64,000 bases of DNA from Neobacillus nitrireducens (lineage in GTDB: Bacteria; Bacillota; Bacilli; Bacillales; Cytobacillaceae). Location of the stretch: contig NZ_CP133262.1 of NCBI RefSeq assembly GCF_030915405.1, positions 4,431,001 through 4,495,000 on the forward strand, read 5' to 3'. The position numbers and the translations under genes were made by a program. The notes below the pieces were generated by a model. It was not told the DNA's origin, searched no databases, and was given only the letters and a program-made list of their open reading frames with translations. This document shows, in pieces, positions 56,418-64,000 of this stretch (its first letter is position 1; every line of letters begins with the position of its first letter).

Positions 56418-57404
56418 ATGGCTTTTTCCCTTTTTACACCTAAAAACCGAATAATTAATCTGGTTTTGAATGATCATTCGATTCGTCTTCTTGAATTAAA
56501 GCAGGCGAATCCACCTTCTGCCCAAAGATGGAACGAACGGTTTCTCCCCCCTGGTATTATTAGTGATGGGAAAATTACGGATATCGATTCCTTGGCAAAC
56601 ATTTTGGAAGAGTGTATCGGAGAATGGAAAATTCAAAGACGGCAAGTTCGCTTTCTAGTGCCGGACCCGCTTGTCATCATCCGGAAAGTTTCGATTCCTG
56701 CTGAAATACAGGATGATGAAATTCAGGGATATCTCTATTTAGAGCTTGGTTCTAGTATCCACTTACCATTTGAAGAACCGGTCTTTGATTTTTATTCGCT
56801 AGAAAGTGATGGCAAAACAAGGGATTTACTTTTATTTGTAGCACCGGAGCAGCAGGTAATGGAGTATGCAAACTTACTATCAAAACTTAAGCTTAACCCG
56901 ATTGCGGCAGATATTTCCCCGCTTGCCTTGTACCGTTTGTATCATCAACTTGACCAAACAAGTGCAAATGAAGTTCTATTCTCTGTACAATTTGACTTAA
57001 CGAGTGTGAATCTATGTATATTTGAACAAAATGTTCCGCTTGTGATGCGTCAATTTGCTATACCATTTAATGTCGACCTATGGGATGTAAAGACGGACAT
57101 GGCTGGGCAATTGATATTTAAGTATACAGGCGAAACAGAAGAGTTAGTGATTCAATTTGAGGATATCTTTAGAGAAATTAATAAGTTAAGCGACTTTTAC
57201 CGCTATACACTTAACAATGAAAAAAGTGATATTACCAAGTTCTTATTGAACGGTGACCATCCGATGCTGACTGCAATCTACGAGGAAATGAAAGAGAGAT
57301 TTGACGTGCCTATCGATATGATTTCTCTTGAACCAGATAAAAAAGTTATTCTGCCTCCTAGTTTATTACTACCTTTAGGTCTCGCCTTAAAAGGGGTGCA
57401 ATAA
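56418..57404 (+). CDS. pilM: Type IV pilus assembly protein PilM
   Basis: A cytoplasmic actin-fold protein that binds the short N-terminus of PilN and links the alignment complex to the motor. The 328 residues contain the PilM-like elements VLNDHSIRLLEL, RRQVRFLVPDPLVIIRKVSIPAE and IQGYLYLELGSSIHLPFEEPVFDFY. The terminal segment VILPPSLLLPLGLALKGVQ also fits. It is diverged from proteobacterial PilM, but order pilM-pilN-pilO supports it. The start follows AAGGGG; the stop overlaps the pilN ATG by one base. Confidence 0.88.
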   Translation: MAFSLFTPKNRIINLVLNDHSIRLLELKQANPPSAQRWNERFLPPGIISDGKITDIDSLANILEECIGEWKIQRRQVRFLVPDPLVIIRKVSIPAEIQDDEIQGYLYLELGSSIHLPFEEPVFDFYSLESDGKTRDLLLFVAPEQQVMEYANLLSKLKLNPIAADISPLALYRLYHQLDQTSANEVLFSVQFDLTSVNLCIFEQNVPLVMRQFAIPFNVDLWDVKTDMAGQLIFKYTGETEELVIQFEDIFREINKLSDFYRYTLNNEKSDITKFLLNGDHPMLTAIYEEMKERFDVPIDMISLEPDKKVILPPSLLLPLGLALKGVQ

Positions 57405-58267
57405 TGTTGGTAGAAATTAACCTGCTTCCCCAAAAGGAACCGAAAAAAATTGGCTTTATCATCACTTTATCTAGTTTAGTTACTTTATTGTTACTAGTGG
57501 GCGCTTTTTACCTTTGGCAGACAAATGCTGTTAAAAGTACCATTGCCTCATTAGATAGGCAAATTTCGATGACAAAAAAGATTGCTGAAAAAGAAAATAA
57601 AAGTACAGAAGCAGTAGAAGCGGCTAGCTCTGTTAATCAATTAAAGAGTGCCATCGAGTGGGCAAATGAATATCCGATTCAGACCATTCCTGTCATGCGC
57701 CATTTGACATCATTGTTACCTGAACGTGGCTTTATAAAGAGCTTTGCTTACACAGAGGCAGGGACAATTTCGTTATCGGTGCAATTTGATAGTGCTCGAG
57801 AAGCTGCGTACTTTTTAGATAATCTTAATGAATCTAAATGGATTGAAGAAGCAAGTTTGAGTTCATTAACCGCTGCAGCAACGGCAGAGTCGACGGCTGT
57901 TAACTCAACATCTGCAACAACTAGTCAATCAAACATAACCAATACATCAAATAATTCAACAACACAAACAACGAATCAAACGAATCAAAATGATGCGTCA
58001 AACCAGAATTCGACTGCCACTACTAATGGTCAAACGAATTCCACGACAGGAACAACAGGTGAGCAAACAACTACGTCTGCCACAACATCAAATACGAATA
58101 CTATCTCAAACTCAACCACAGCTTCAAACAGTAAAACGAGTAAGAATAAGAATGACAATATACTACCGCGCTATACAGGGCAGTTTGAAATAAAGCTAAA
58201 TAAAGAAATTGTTAAAAAGAATATCAACAAGAGCAAGAAGAATGAGGAAGGAGTGACTGCTTCATGA
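57404..58267 (+). CDS. pilN: Type IV pilus assembly protein PilN with low-complexity insertion
   Basis: The 287-residue bitopic protein has the canonical MLVEINLLPQKEPKK motif that binds PilM, a single membrane helix (about 18-39), a coiled-coil segment and a ferredoxin-like periplasmic-type domain (about 85-155). An insertion of roughly 85 residues composed almost only of Ser, Thr, Asn and Gln (about 160-245) precedes the final basic strand region. It is much longer than typical PilN. It overlaps pilM and pilO by a few bases. Confidence 0.88.
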   Translation: MLVEINLLPQKEPKKIGFIITLSSLVTLLLLVGAFYLWQTNAVKSTIASLDRQISMTKKIAEKENKSTEAVEAASSVNQLKSAIEWANEYPIQTIPVMRHLTSLLPERGFIKSFAYTEAGTISLSVQFDSAREAAYFLDNLNESKWIEEASLSSLTAAATAESTAVNSTSATTSQSNITNTSNNSTTQTTNQTNQNDASNQNSTATTNGQTNSTTGTTGEQTTTSATTSNTNTISNSTTASNSKTSKNKNDNILPRYTGQFEIKLNKEIVKKNINKSKKNEEGVTAS

Positions 58268-59046
58268 AGCTCCGTTTCTCAAAAAGAGATAGCATAATTA
58301 TAGGGATCGTTACTCTTATAGTAGTATTTCTCATTGTTTATGCTCAATTCTTTAAGCTATCTCCTTTAAAATCAGATTTAGGTATTAAGCAGCAGTCACT
58401 TGAGTCTGAACAAAAACTATTGGAAATCGCAAGTCAAAAAAAGGCTGAAGATACGAAAAAAACTTCTGAAGATACAAAGGAATTACAGAAGAAATTACCT
58501 GTAGAACCATTGCAGGAACAGCTTATTTTAGACTTAGAAAAAGCAGAAAATCTTTCAAATAGTAAGATTAGCTCAATGAGTTTTTCAAAAGACGCGGATG
58601 TAAGTACTGCTGCTGACCAAGCAAATGCCGAAAATGCTAATGGGCAACAAACTACTACCAATCAAACTGATACTAATCAAGCCACAGCCAATCAGGACAC
58701 GGCAGCACAACAAGCGGCCGCGAACCAAACTGCGGGCATGAAGAAGATGACAGTCTCACTGAGTGTTGAATCACCAAGCTATGAGAAATTGGAGAAGTTT
58801 GTTGAAACACTTGAATCTTTGAAGCGGATTATCGTGGTTGAATCGATTAGTTATTCAGGCGGTGAAGAGATTACAAGTTTAGATCAAGAAGAACCGCCAT
58901 TAACCTATAGTTTGACATTCTCTGCGTTTTACATGCCAAGTTTAGATGATCTTGCTGCGGAGATTCCGAAAATCGATGCCCCTAAACCAGCGGGTAAAGA
59001 TAATCCATTGAGCCAGTTCTCAGCAACGACCGAGACGCAGCCATAA
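58264..59046 (+). CDS. pilO: Type IV pilus assembly protein PilO with low-complexity insertion
   Basis: The 260-residue partner of PilN has one membrane helix (about 11-29), a coiled coil (SDLGIKQQSLESEQKLLEIASQKKAEDTKK to LPVEPLQEQLILDLEKAE) and a C-terminal ferredoxin-like domain (MTVSLSVESPSYEKLEKFVETLESLKRIIVVESISYSG). About 45 residues rich in Ala, Asn, Gln and Thr interrupt it (about 115-160), echoing the insertion in PilN. It is the last pilus gene and is followed by a terminator. Confidence 0.86.
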   Translation: MKLRFSKRDSIIIGIVTLIVVFLIVYAQFFKLSPLKSDLGIKQQSLESEQKLLEIASQKKAEDTKKTSEDTKELQKKLPVEPLQEQLILDLEKAENLSNSKISSMSFSKDADVSTAADQANAENANGQQTTTNQTDTNQATANQDTAAQQAAANQTAGMKKMTVSLSVESPSYEKLEKFVETLESLKRIIVVESISYSGGEEITSLDQEEPPLTYSLTFSAFYMPSLDDLAAEIPKIDAPKPAGKDNPLSQFSATTETQP

Positions 59047-59090
59047 TTAACACTGTGCCAAACTAGTAAATAATTTGGCGAAAGTCTACG

Positions 59091-59127
59091 ATAACAAGAC
59101 GACAAAAGTCTTGTTATTTTTTTTTGC
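59091..59127 (+). terminator. Terminator of the type IV pilus operon
   Basis: ATAACAAGAC (59091-59100), loop GACAAAA, GTCTTGTTAT (59108-59117), then eight T. A perfect 10-bp stem. Confidence 0.92.
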
Positions 59128-59181
59128 CTTTATGATAGGATGAAACCAATGACTCATCGGAAGAGAGAGGAGTACGGTTTA

Positions 59182-60267
59182 GTGGACAAGCCTAATAAAG
59201 GCAATACAATCAAGATTAAATTAAATGGAGAAAACCCACATCATCAGGAGGTTCCTCCAAAAAAAGATACGGAAGAAAACAGCGACCCCATTCCTAAAGT
59301 AATAAAAATAAATACAAATCTACGAGAACCGGATATCTTCCAGGAGACGGCAGCGGCACAAGAATCTGTCGATGAAAGCTTTGACTGGATTATTCCTGAA
59401 TCCTCCGAAAATGACATCGAGGAATTTAAAAATATCCCAAGTCAAACTAGCAAAAAAAAGACCCTACCAAAAATAACAACCTTCACAGCGAATACCAAGA
59501 ATACCAAGAAGAAAAGCGGCCGGCCTTTAGGAACAATCTTAATATCTGCTGCCTTCGCTATTCTTATCGGAACCACAATCGGGGTGGTCATGCTGAAGTT
59601 AGTGATCACACCACCATCTAACAAGACGGTGGTAACCGAACCTGCGGTCGTCACTAACGAGCCTGCTAACACGGAAACTAAAACAAATGAAGGCAAGAAC
59701 AGTTCAGCAACGATCGCTCAAGTAACTGCTTATGTTATTCAAGGTGGGGTATTTTCATCGGAAGCGGGTGCTAAGGAAACCTCTTCTAATCTAGCCTCGA
59801 AAGGCGTCCCGTCACAGACTGTAGTAATGGATGGCAAGTATTTTTTGTTCCTTGGTGTGGCCGATTCAATTGAAGCAGCTAAATCACTTGGAGCACAATA
59901 TAAAGAAAATGGAATTGAGGATGTCTTTGCCAAGCCGATGTTATTAGATGAAAAGGAATTTAATAGCGTCACAGATAAAGAAAAGACCCTAATAAAAGCA
60001 GTACCTACCATTTATCAGACGCTATCGCTGACAACTTCAAATGCCCTCCTAACCAAGGAACTTCCTGAGGAAGCAATTAAAGCTCTTTCCGACATTGAAG
60101 TTCAATTAAAAAGTAGCATTAAAAATGAAAAGCTAAAGGATTTAAAGGCAGAATTGGTCAGTGCAGAAGAAAAAGTTAAAAGGTTTCAAGAATCAAAGGA
60201 CGAGAAAAATCTTAGTGATGCTCAACAGCATTTACTAAACTTCTTGTCGCTTTATTTTTCTAAGTAA
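59182..60267 (+). CDS. spoIIB: Stage II sporulation protein B
   Basis: Aids septal peptidoglycan dissolution during engulfment. It has 361 residues from GTG 59182 (MDKPNKGNTIKIKLNG), preceded by GAGAGGAG; an ATG at 59140 lacks a ribosome site. A cytoplasmic region rich in charged residues is followed by a membrane helix (GTILISAAFAILIGTTIGVVML, about 125-150) and a SPOR domain (about 190-260: AYVIQGGVFSSEAGAKETSSNLASKGVPSQTVVMDGKYFLFLGV). It is followed by maf and radC, as in B. subtilis. Confidence 0.9.
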   Translation: MDKPNKGNTIKIKLNGENPHHQEVPPKKDTEENSDPIPKVIKINTNLREPDIFQETAAAQESVDESFDWIIPESSENDIEEFKNIPSQTSKKKTLPKITTFTANTKNTKKKSGRPLGTILISAAFAILIGTTIGVVMLKLVITPPSNKTVVTEPAVVTNEPANTETKTNEGKNSSATIAQVTAYVIQGGVFSSEAGAKETSSNLASKGVPSQTVVMDGKYFLFLGVADSIEAAKSLGAQYKENGIEDVFAKPMLLDEKEFNSVTDKEKTLIKAVPTIYQTLSLTTSNALLTKELPEEAIKALSDIEVQLKSSIKNEKLKDLKAELVSAEEKVKRFQESKDEKNLSDAQQHLLNFLSLYFSK

Positions 60268-60303
60268 TCAATATCCGACACGATTAGATATTTTCCGGGA
60301 AAT

Positions 60304-60335
60304 AAGGCCTATCGAATCTGGATAGGCCTTTTTCA
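60304..60335 (+). terminator. Terminator after spoIIB
   Basis: AAGGCCTATC (60304-60313), loop GAATCTG, GATAGGCCTT (60321-60330), then TTTC. Confidence 0.85.
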
Positions 60336-60474
60336 TGTTTCATTGGTCATATGATTCCGCATAATTTTACAATTTCCATCAAAATTTAATAATATAAAAA
60401 TTGTTTGCTGTTTCAATTTCTGATAGGATTGAATTGTATCTCCCTAATACGTACCAAAAAGGTAAGGTGATTAA

Positions 60475-61047
60475 ATGCAGAACCTCATTTTAGCCTCTTC
60501 TTCTCCACGGCGAAAAGAACTTCTAGAAAATCTCCGTTTAACATTCGCGATTTCCAGTAGTGAAGTTGATGAAAGTTTTGATCCGGCGCTCTCTCCTAAT
60601 GAAGTAGTGATGGAGTTAGCCGATCGGAAGGCGCAGGTAGTTTTTAAAGATAACCCTACCGCCTTTGTGATTGGCTCGGACACAATTGTTGTTGCGGATA
60701 ATCAAATCCTAGGTAAGCCCGCAGATGAAGCAGAAGCCTTTACGATGTTAAAAAGCTTGTCAGGTCGGCAGCATGAAGTCTACACAGGAGTTTCGATTGT
60801 GTCTCCAACTGGTACTACAAAGTTTTATGAAAAAACCGAAGTTTGGTTTTGGGAGTTAACGGACGACTCAATACGGGCGTATGTAAAAAGTGGTGAACCG
60901 CTTGATAAAGCAGGTGCATATGGCATTCAGCAGCTCGGTGGTATGCTTGTCAAAAAAATAAATGGAGACTATTTTGCGGTTGTGGGTCTGCCTGTTTCAA
61001 GAACGATTCGAGAATTGAAAAAGGCAGGCTACCAGTTGCCGTATTAA
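60475..61047 (+). CDS. maf: Maf-family nucleoside triphosphate pyrophosphatase
   Basis: Hydrolyses dTTP/UTP and modified pyrimidine nucleotides; in B. subtilis excess Maf inhibits septation. The 190 residues contain LILASSSPRRKELLENL, SEVDESFDPALSPNEVV, VIGSDTIVVADNQILGKP, SGRQHEVYTGV and SGEPLDKAGAYGIQQLGGMLVKKINGDYFAVVGLP, covering the complete family signature. AAGGTAAGGTG precedes ATG 60475. Confidence 0.95.
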   Translation: MQNLILASSSPRRKELLENLRLTFAISSSEVDESFDPALSPNEVVMELADRKAQVVFKDNPTAFVIGSDTIVVADNQILGKPADEAEAFTMLKSLSGRQHEVYTGVSIVSPTGTTKFYEKTEVWFWELTDDSIRAYVKSGEPLDKAGAYGIQQLGGMLVKKINGDYFAVVGLPVSRTIRELKKAGYQLPY

Positions 61048-61089
61048 ACTTTTTTGTTCATTAACTCCCTTATATAGGGAGGGGAAAAA

Positions 61090-61779
61090 GTGTCCACTAA
61101 TACATTAATGATCCGTGATTTCCCGCAAGATGAACGGCCAAGGGAACGTTTTATTGAACATGGTCCACAAAGTTTATCGAATCATGAATTAATCGCCATC
61201 TTGCTTAGGACCGGGACAAAAGATGAATCGGTTCTGCAGCTATCGAATCGACTGCTCACCCATTTTGAAGGGTTACGACTCTTAAAAGGGGCTAGCTTGG
61301 AAGAAATGACCGAGATCAAAGGCATTGGTTCGGCGAAGGCGATTCAAATTCTTGCGGCCGTCGAAATTGGCCGAAGAATTTCGAACCTCGATTATAAGGA
61401 CAGGTATGTCATCCGCTCGCCGGAAGACGGTGCAAAGTACCTGATGAATGATATGCGCTTTTTATCACAAGAGCATTTTGTTTGTATGTATTTAAATACA
61501 AAGAACCAGGTCATTCATAAGCAAACCATCTTTATTGGCAGCTTAAATGCTTCGATCGTCCACCCGCGTGAGGTGTTCCGCGAGGCATTAAAGCGGTCAG
61601 CGGCCTCGATTATTGCAGCGCATAATCATCCTAGTGGCGACCCGGCGCCTAGCCGTGAGGATATTGAGGTGACGAAAAGGCTGGTTGAATGCGGAAAGAT
61701 AATCGGGATCGACCTCCTCGATCATTTGATCATAGGCGAGAATAAGTTTGTGAGCCTGAAAGAAAAAGGTTATCTATAA
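61090..61779 (+). CDS. radC: RadC/YsxA family JAMM-domain protein
   Basis: The 229 residues have an N-terminal helix-hairpin-helix (EEMTEIKGIGSAKAIQILAAVEIGRR) and a C-terminal JAMM-type metal motif (HNHPSGDPAPSREDIEVTKRLVECGKIIGI). The DNA-repair role once assigned to RadC is not well supported. The start is GTG 61090; its ribosome site GGGAGGGG lies partly in a small CTCCCT/AGGGAG hairpin (61065-61081) that could dampen translation. It lies between maf and mreB as in B. subtilis. Confidence 0.93.
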   Translation: MSTNTLMIRDFPQDERPRERFIEHGPQSLSNHELIAILLRTGTKDESVLQLSNRLLTHFEGLRLLKGASLEEMTEIKGIGSAKAIQILAAVEIGRRISNLDYKDRYVIRSPEDGAKYLMNDMRFLSQEHFVCMYLNTKNQVIHKQTIFIGSLNASIVHPREVFREALKRSAASIIAAHNHPSGDPAPSREDIEVTKRLVECGKIIGIDLLDHLIIGENKFVSLKEKGYL

Positions 61780-61942
61780 ACTATGATTTTATTTAACGTT
61801 GCGTTATAATATTGGTTATGGTTTTTTAGGACTATTTAAATTAGTAACTAGATAAATAATTGAGAAAAAAGACATGATATTAATGTGATTACCTACCTAT
61901 TGGAGTTATTGCAATACGTATCAGAAAGGGAGATACAAAATT

Positions 61943-62965
61943 ATGTTTGGAATTAGAGCTAGAGATCTTGGGATTGACTTGGGGACTGCGAATACCCTTG
62001 TCTATGTAAAAGGAAAAGGAATTGTCTTACGCGAGCCATCGGTTGTGGCGATGCAGACAGATACGAAAACTATTGTCGCGGTTGGTAACGATGCGAAAAA
62101 TATGATTGGACGAACACCGGGGAATATCGTTGCCCTTAGACCGATGAAGGATGGAGTCATCGCTGATTTTGAAACAACAGCGGCAATGATGAAGCACCAT
62201 ATTCGTCAAGCACAGAAGGGGAAAAACGTTTTTACGGGCAATCCCTATGTGATGGTTTGTGTTCCATCTGGGATTACCGCCGTCGAGGAAAGAGCGGTTA
62301 TTGATGCGACTAGACAAGCAGGTGCAAAGGATGCTTATACGATTGAGGAGCCATTTGCAGCAGCGATTGGCGCAAATTTACCTGTTTGGGAGCCAACCGG
62401 AAGTATGGTCGTCGATATTGGCGGGGGGACTACTGAAGTTGCCATCATTTCATTAGGCGGAATTGTCACAAGTATTTCGATTCGTGTCGCTGGTGATGAA
62501 ATGGACGAGTCGATTATAACTTATATCAGAAAAAATTATAATTTGATGATTGGTGAACGGACATCGGAAGCAATTAAAATGGAAATCGGCTCCGCAGGGG
62601 ATACTGATGGTGTTGAAAATATGGAAATTCGCGGGCGGGATTTATTAACAGGCCTGCCAAAGACGATTGAAATAACGGCTAAAGAAATTGCCGGCGCATT
62701 GCGCGATACGGTTTATGCAATTGTTGAAGCAGTCAAGAACACGTTGGAAAAAACACCACCAGAACTTGCCGCTGATATTATGGACCGCGGAATTGTTCTA
62801 ACTGGTGGTGGCGCGCTGCTCCGCAATTTGGACAAAGCCATAAGTGAAGAAACGAAAATGCCGGTCCTGATTGCCGAGAATCCACTCGATTGCGTAGCAA
62901 TTGGAACAGGAAAAGCATTGGATCATATTCATTTATTTAAGAACAAAACACGAGATTCACGTTAA
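61943..62965 (+). CDS. mreB: Rod-shape-determining actin homologue MreB
   Basis: Polymerises beneath the membrane and positions elongation machinery. The 340 residues show actin phosphate loops [61 protein letters not shown] and adenosine motif [25 protein letters not shown] precedes ATG 61943. Downstream are mreC and mreD. Confidence 0.97.
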   Translation: MFGIRARDLGIDLGTANTLVYVKGKGIVLREPSVVAMQTDTKTIVAVGNDAKNMIGRTPGNIVALRPMKDGVIADFETTAAMMKHHIRQAQKGKNVFTGNPYVMVCVPSGITAVEERAVIDATRQAGAKDAYTIEEPFAAAIGANLPVWEPTGSMVVDIGGGTTEVAIISLGGIVTSISIRVAGDEMDESIITYIRKNYNLMIGERTSEAIKMEIGSAGDTDGVENMEIRGRDLLTGLPKTIEITAKEIAGALRDTVYAIVEAVKNTLEKTPPELAADIMDRGIVLTGGGALLRNLDKAISEETKMPVLIAENPLDCVAIGTGKALDHIHLFKNKTRDSR

Positions 62966-63044
62966 TTAGAAAAGCGAAGTACTAGTAAGATAACTATCAA
63001 CGTCCAAAAACGATACTTTTTTAGAAAAATAGAGGTGTATAATC

Positions 63045-63926
63045 ATGCCACAGTTCTTTCTGAATAAACGTCTGATTATTTTGCTTGTCAGCATCATTGT
63101 TCTCGTGGCATTGATTGGGTTTTCTTTAAGGGAGAGAAGTAAGCTATCCTGGCCGGAGCAATTTGTTAAAGATACGACCGGCTGGGTTCAATCCCTGGTT
63201 TCAAAGCCTACGCATTTTGTTGCAGGCTTTTTTGAAAATCTCCAGGATTTGCAAGATACATACGGTGAGAATAAGGAATTAAAATCGCGGATCGAAAATC
63301 TTGTCAATCTTGAAGCACAAGTTCAAGAGTTGACCAAAGACAATGAAGAATTGCGAGGCATTCTCGGTGAAAAAACAACCCTGAGAGACTTCAAACCATT
63401 ACCGGCTACCGTAATTGGCAGAAACCCTGATCGTTGGCATGAAATGATTATTATCGACAAAGGCAAACTAAACGGCATTAAAAAAGATATGGCGGTTGTT
63501 ACCGCAACCGGCTTAATTGGAAAAGTAAAAAATGTAACCCAATTTAGTTCAACAGTACAGCTGCTGAGTGCCATGGATCCGAAAAATCGAATCTCAGCGG
63601 TCGTCCAAGGGAAAAAAGATGTGTATGGATTTGTCCAAGGTTTTGATGACAAACAAAAATTACTGTTAATTAAGGCGATTCCTTCAGGGGCAAAAGTAGA
63701 AAAAGGTCAAACCGTTGTTACTTCCGGTTTAGGCGGTGTTTTTCCAAAAGGGTTGATGATTGGAAAAGTGGTGGATGTTAAGCCTGACCAGTATGGTTTA
63801 AATCAAACGGCCTTGGTGAAACCAGGGGCGGACTTTTATGATATTGAAAACGTGATTGTCATTAAAAGATTAATGACTCAGCCTGTTAAATCTGAAATAT
63901 CTGATGGGAAGGTGAGGGAGTTTTGA
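63045..63926 (+). CDS. mreC: Rod-shape-determining protein MreC
   Basis: A bitopic protein linking MreB to the wall synthases. The 293 residues include one membrane helix (about 8-26), a coiled coil (about 65-110: YGENKELKSRIENLVNLEAQVQELTKDNEELRGIL) and two beta domains with ATVIGRNPDRWHEMIIIDKG, GLIGKVKNVTQFSSTVQLL and VTSGLGGVFPKGLMIGKV. AGAGGTG precedes ATG 63045. The stop overlaps the mreD start. Confidence 0.95.
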   Translation: MPQFFLNKRLIILLVSIIVLVALIGFSLRERSKLSWPEQFVKDTTGWVQSLVSKPTHFVAGFFENLQDLQDTYGENKELKSRIENLVNLEAQVQELTKDNEELRGILGEKTTLRDFKPLPATVIGRNPDRWHEMIIIDKGKLNGIKKDMAVVTATGLIGKVKNVTQFSSTVQLLSAMDPKNRISAVVQGKKDVYGFVQGFDDKQKLLLIKAIPSGAKVEKGQTVVTSGLGGVFPKGLMIGKVVDVKPDQYGLNQTALVKPGADFYDIENVIVIKRLMTQPVKSEISDGKVREF

Positions 63927-64000
63927 GAAAATTCATTCTTCCTCTTTTGTTTCTTTTTCTTTTTATTTTAGAAAGTCTGTTTGTCGAGTTTTTGCCGGCA
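63923..64000 (+). CDS. mreD: Rod-shape-determining protein MreD, N-terminal fragment (runs off window)
   Basis: TTG 63923 overlaps the mreC stop in TTTTGA and follows AAGGTGAGGGAG. The 26 visible codons read MRKFILPLLFLFLFILESLF and then VEFLPA, a hydrophobic first helix as in MreD. The gene continues beyond base 64000. Identity rests mainly on position. Confidence 0.85.
   Translation, partial: MRKFILPLLFLFLFILESLFVEFLPA

Noticed and set aside
44995..59046. The pilus locus as a recent mobile island
   Set aside because: No integrase, transposase, flanking direct repeats or tRNA junction is seen. Conserved flanks and the B. subtilis comC position argue for an old locus, although the minor pilin genes are more AT-rich.

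Overview
The window is chromosomal DNA of an endospore-forming, low-GC member of the Bacillaceae. Gene order follows the Bacillus subtilis 256-250 degree region closely: lcfA-fadR-fadB-etfB-etfA-trxA-uvrC-lysC-yslB-sdhCAB-gerE-ysmB-racE-gerM-rph-rdgB-ysnB-ysoA-tig-clpX-lonB-lonA-engB-hemAXCDBL-spoVID-ysxE-valS-folC-spoIIB-maf-radC-mreBCD. Two different intergenic 21-bp minisatellites, GGTGTCAGGCACC palindromes and a ~150-bp dispersed repeat suggest Neobacillus or a close relative; the genus is an inference from memory of such repeats.

Layout. 1-4133: fatty-acid beta-oxidation operon with a textbook FadR operator in front of fadR. 4293-6522: thioredoxin and uvrC. 6526-8122: lysine-riboswitch-controlled aspartokinase II with an in-frame internal start for the beta subunit. 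8168-12236: yslB and the succinate dehydrogenase operon. 12495-15892: gerE, then an MpsC-like protein, a soluble PAS histidine kinase and yneR, which are not at this site in B. subtilis, then ysmB. 15907-20039: racE, gerM, rph, rdgB, ysnB. 20093-20557: a strongly promoted tRNA-Arg(UCU) gene whose anticodon is split by a 289-nt group I intron with an apparently intact catalytic core. 20610-30004: ysoA, tig, clpX, lonB, lonA, engB, with a 21-bp tandem array between clpX and lonB. 30991-37212: heme biosynthesis operon. 37331-40451: second 21-bp array, spoVID, dispersed repeat, ysxE and a small membrane protein. 40557-44934: T-box-controlled valS, then folC.

44995-59046 is the main accessory block. 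Where B. subtilis has only comC between folC and spoIIB, this genome has a membrane GAF-GGDEF diguanylate cyclase followed by a complete type IV pilus locus: three prepilin-like proteins, two uncharacterised membrane or secreted proteins, pilB, pilT, pilC, pilA, pilD, pilM, pilN and pilO. PilB begins with tandem motifs resembling the MshEN c-di-GMP-binding domain, so the neighbouring cyclase may control the pilus motor. 59182-64000 returns to the conserved order with spoIIB, maf, radC, mreB, mreC and the start of mreD.

The two most notable observations are the intron inside the tRNA-Arg(UCU) anticodon and the cyclase-linked type IV pilus locus. No CRISPR array, prophage, rRNA gene or complete transposon was seen. 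All family assignments come from recognising motifs and gene order by eye; no database search was run.
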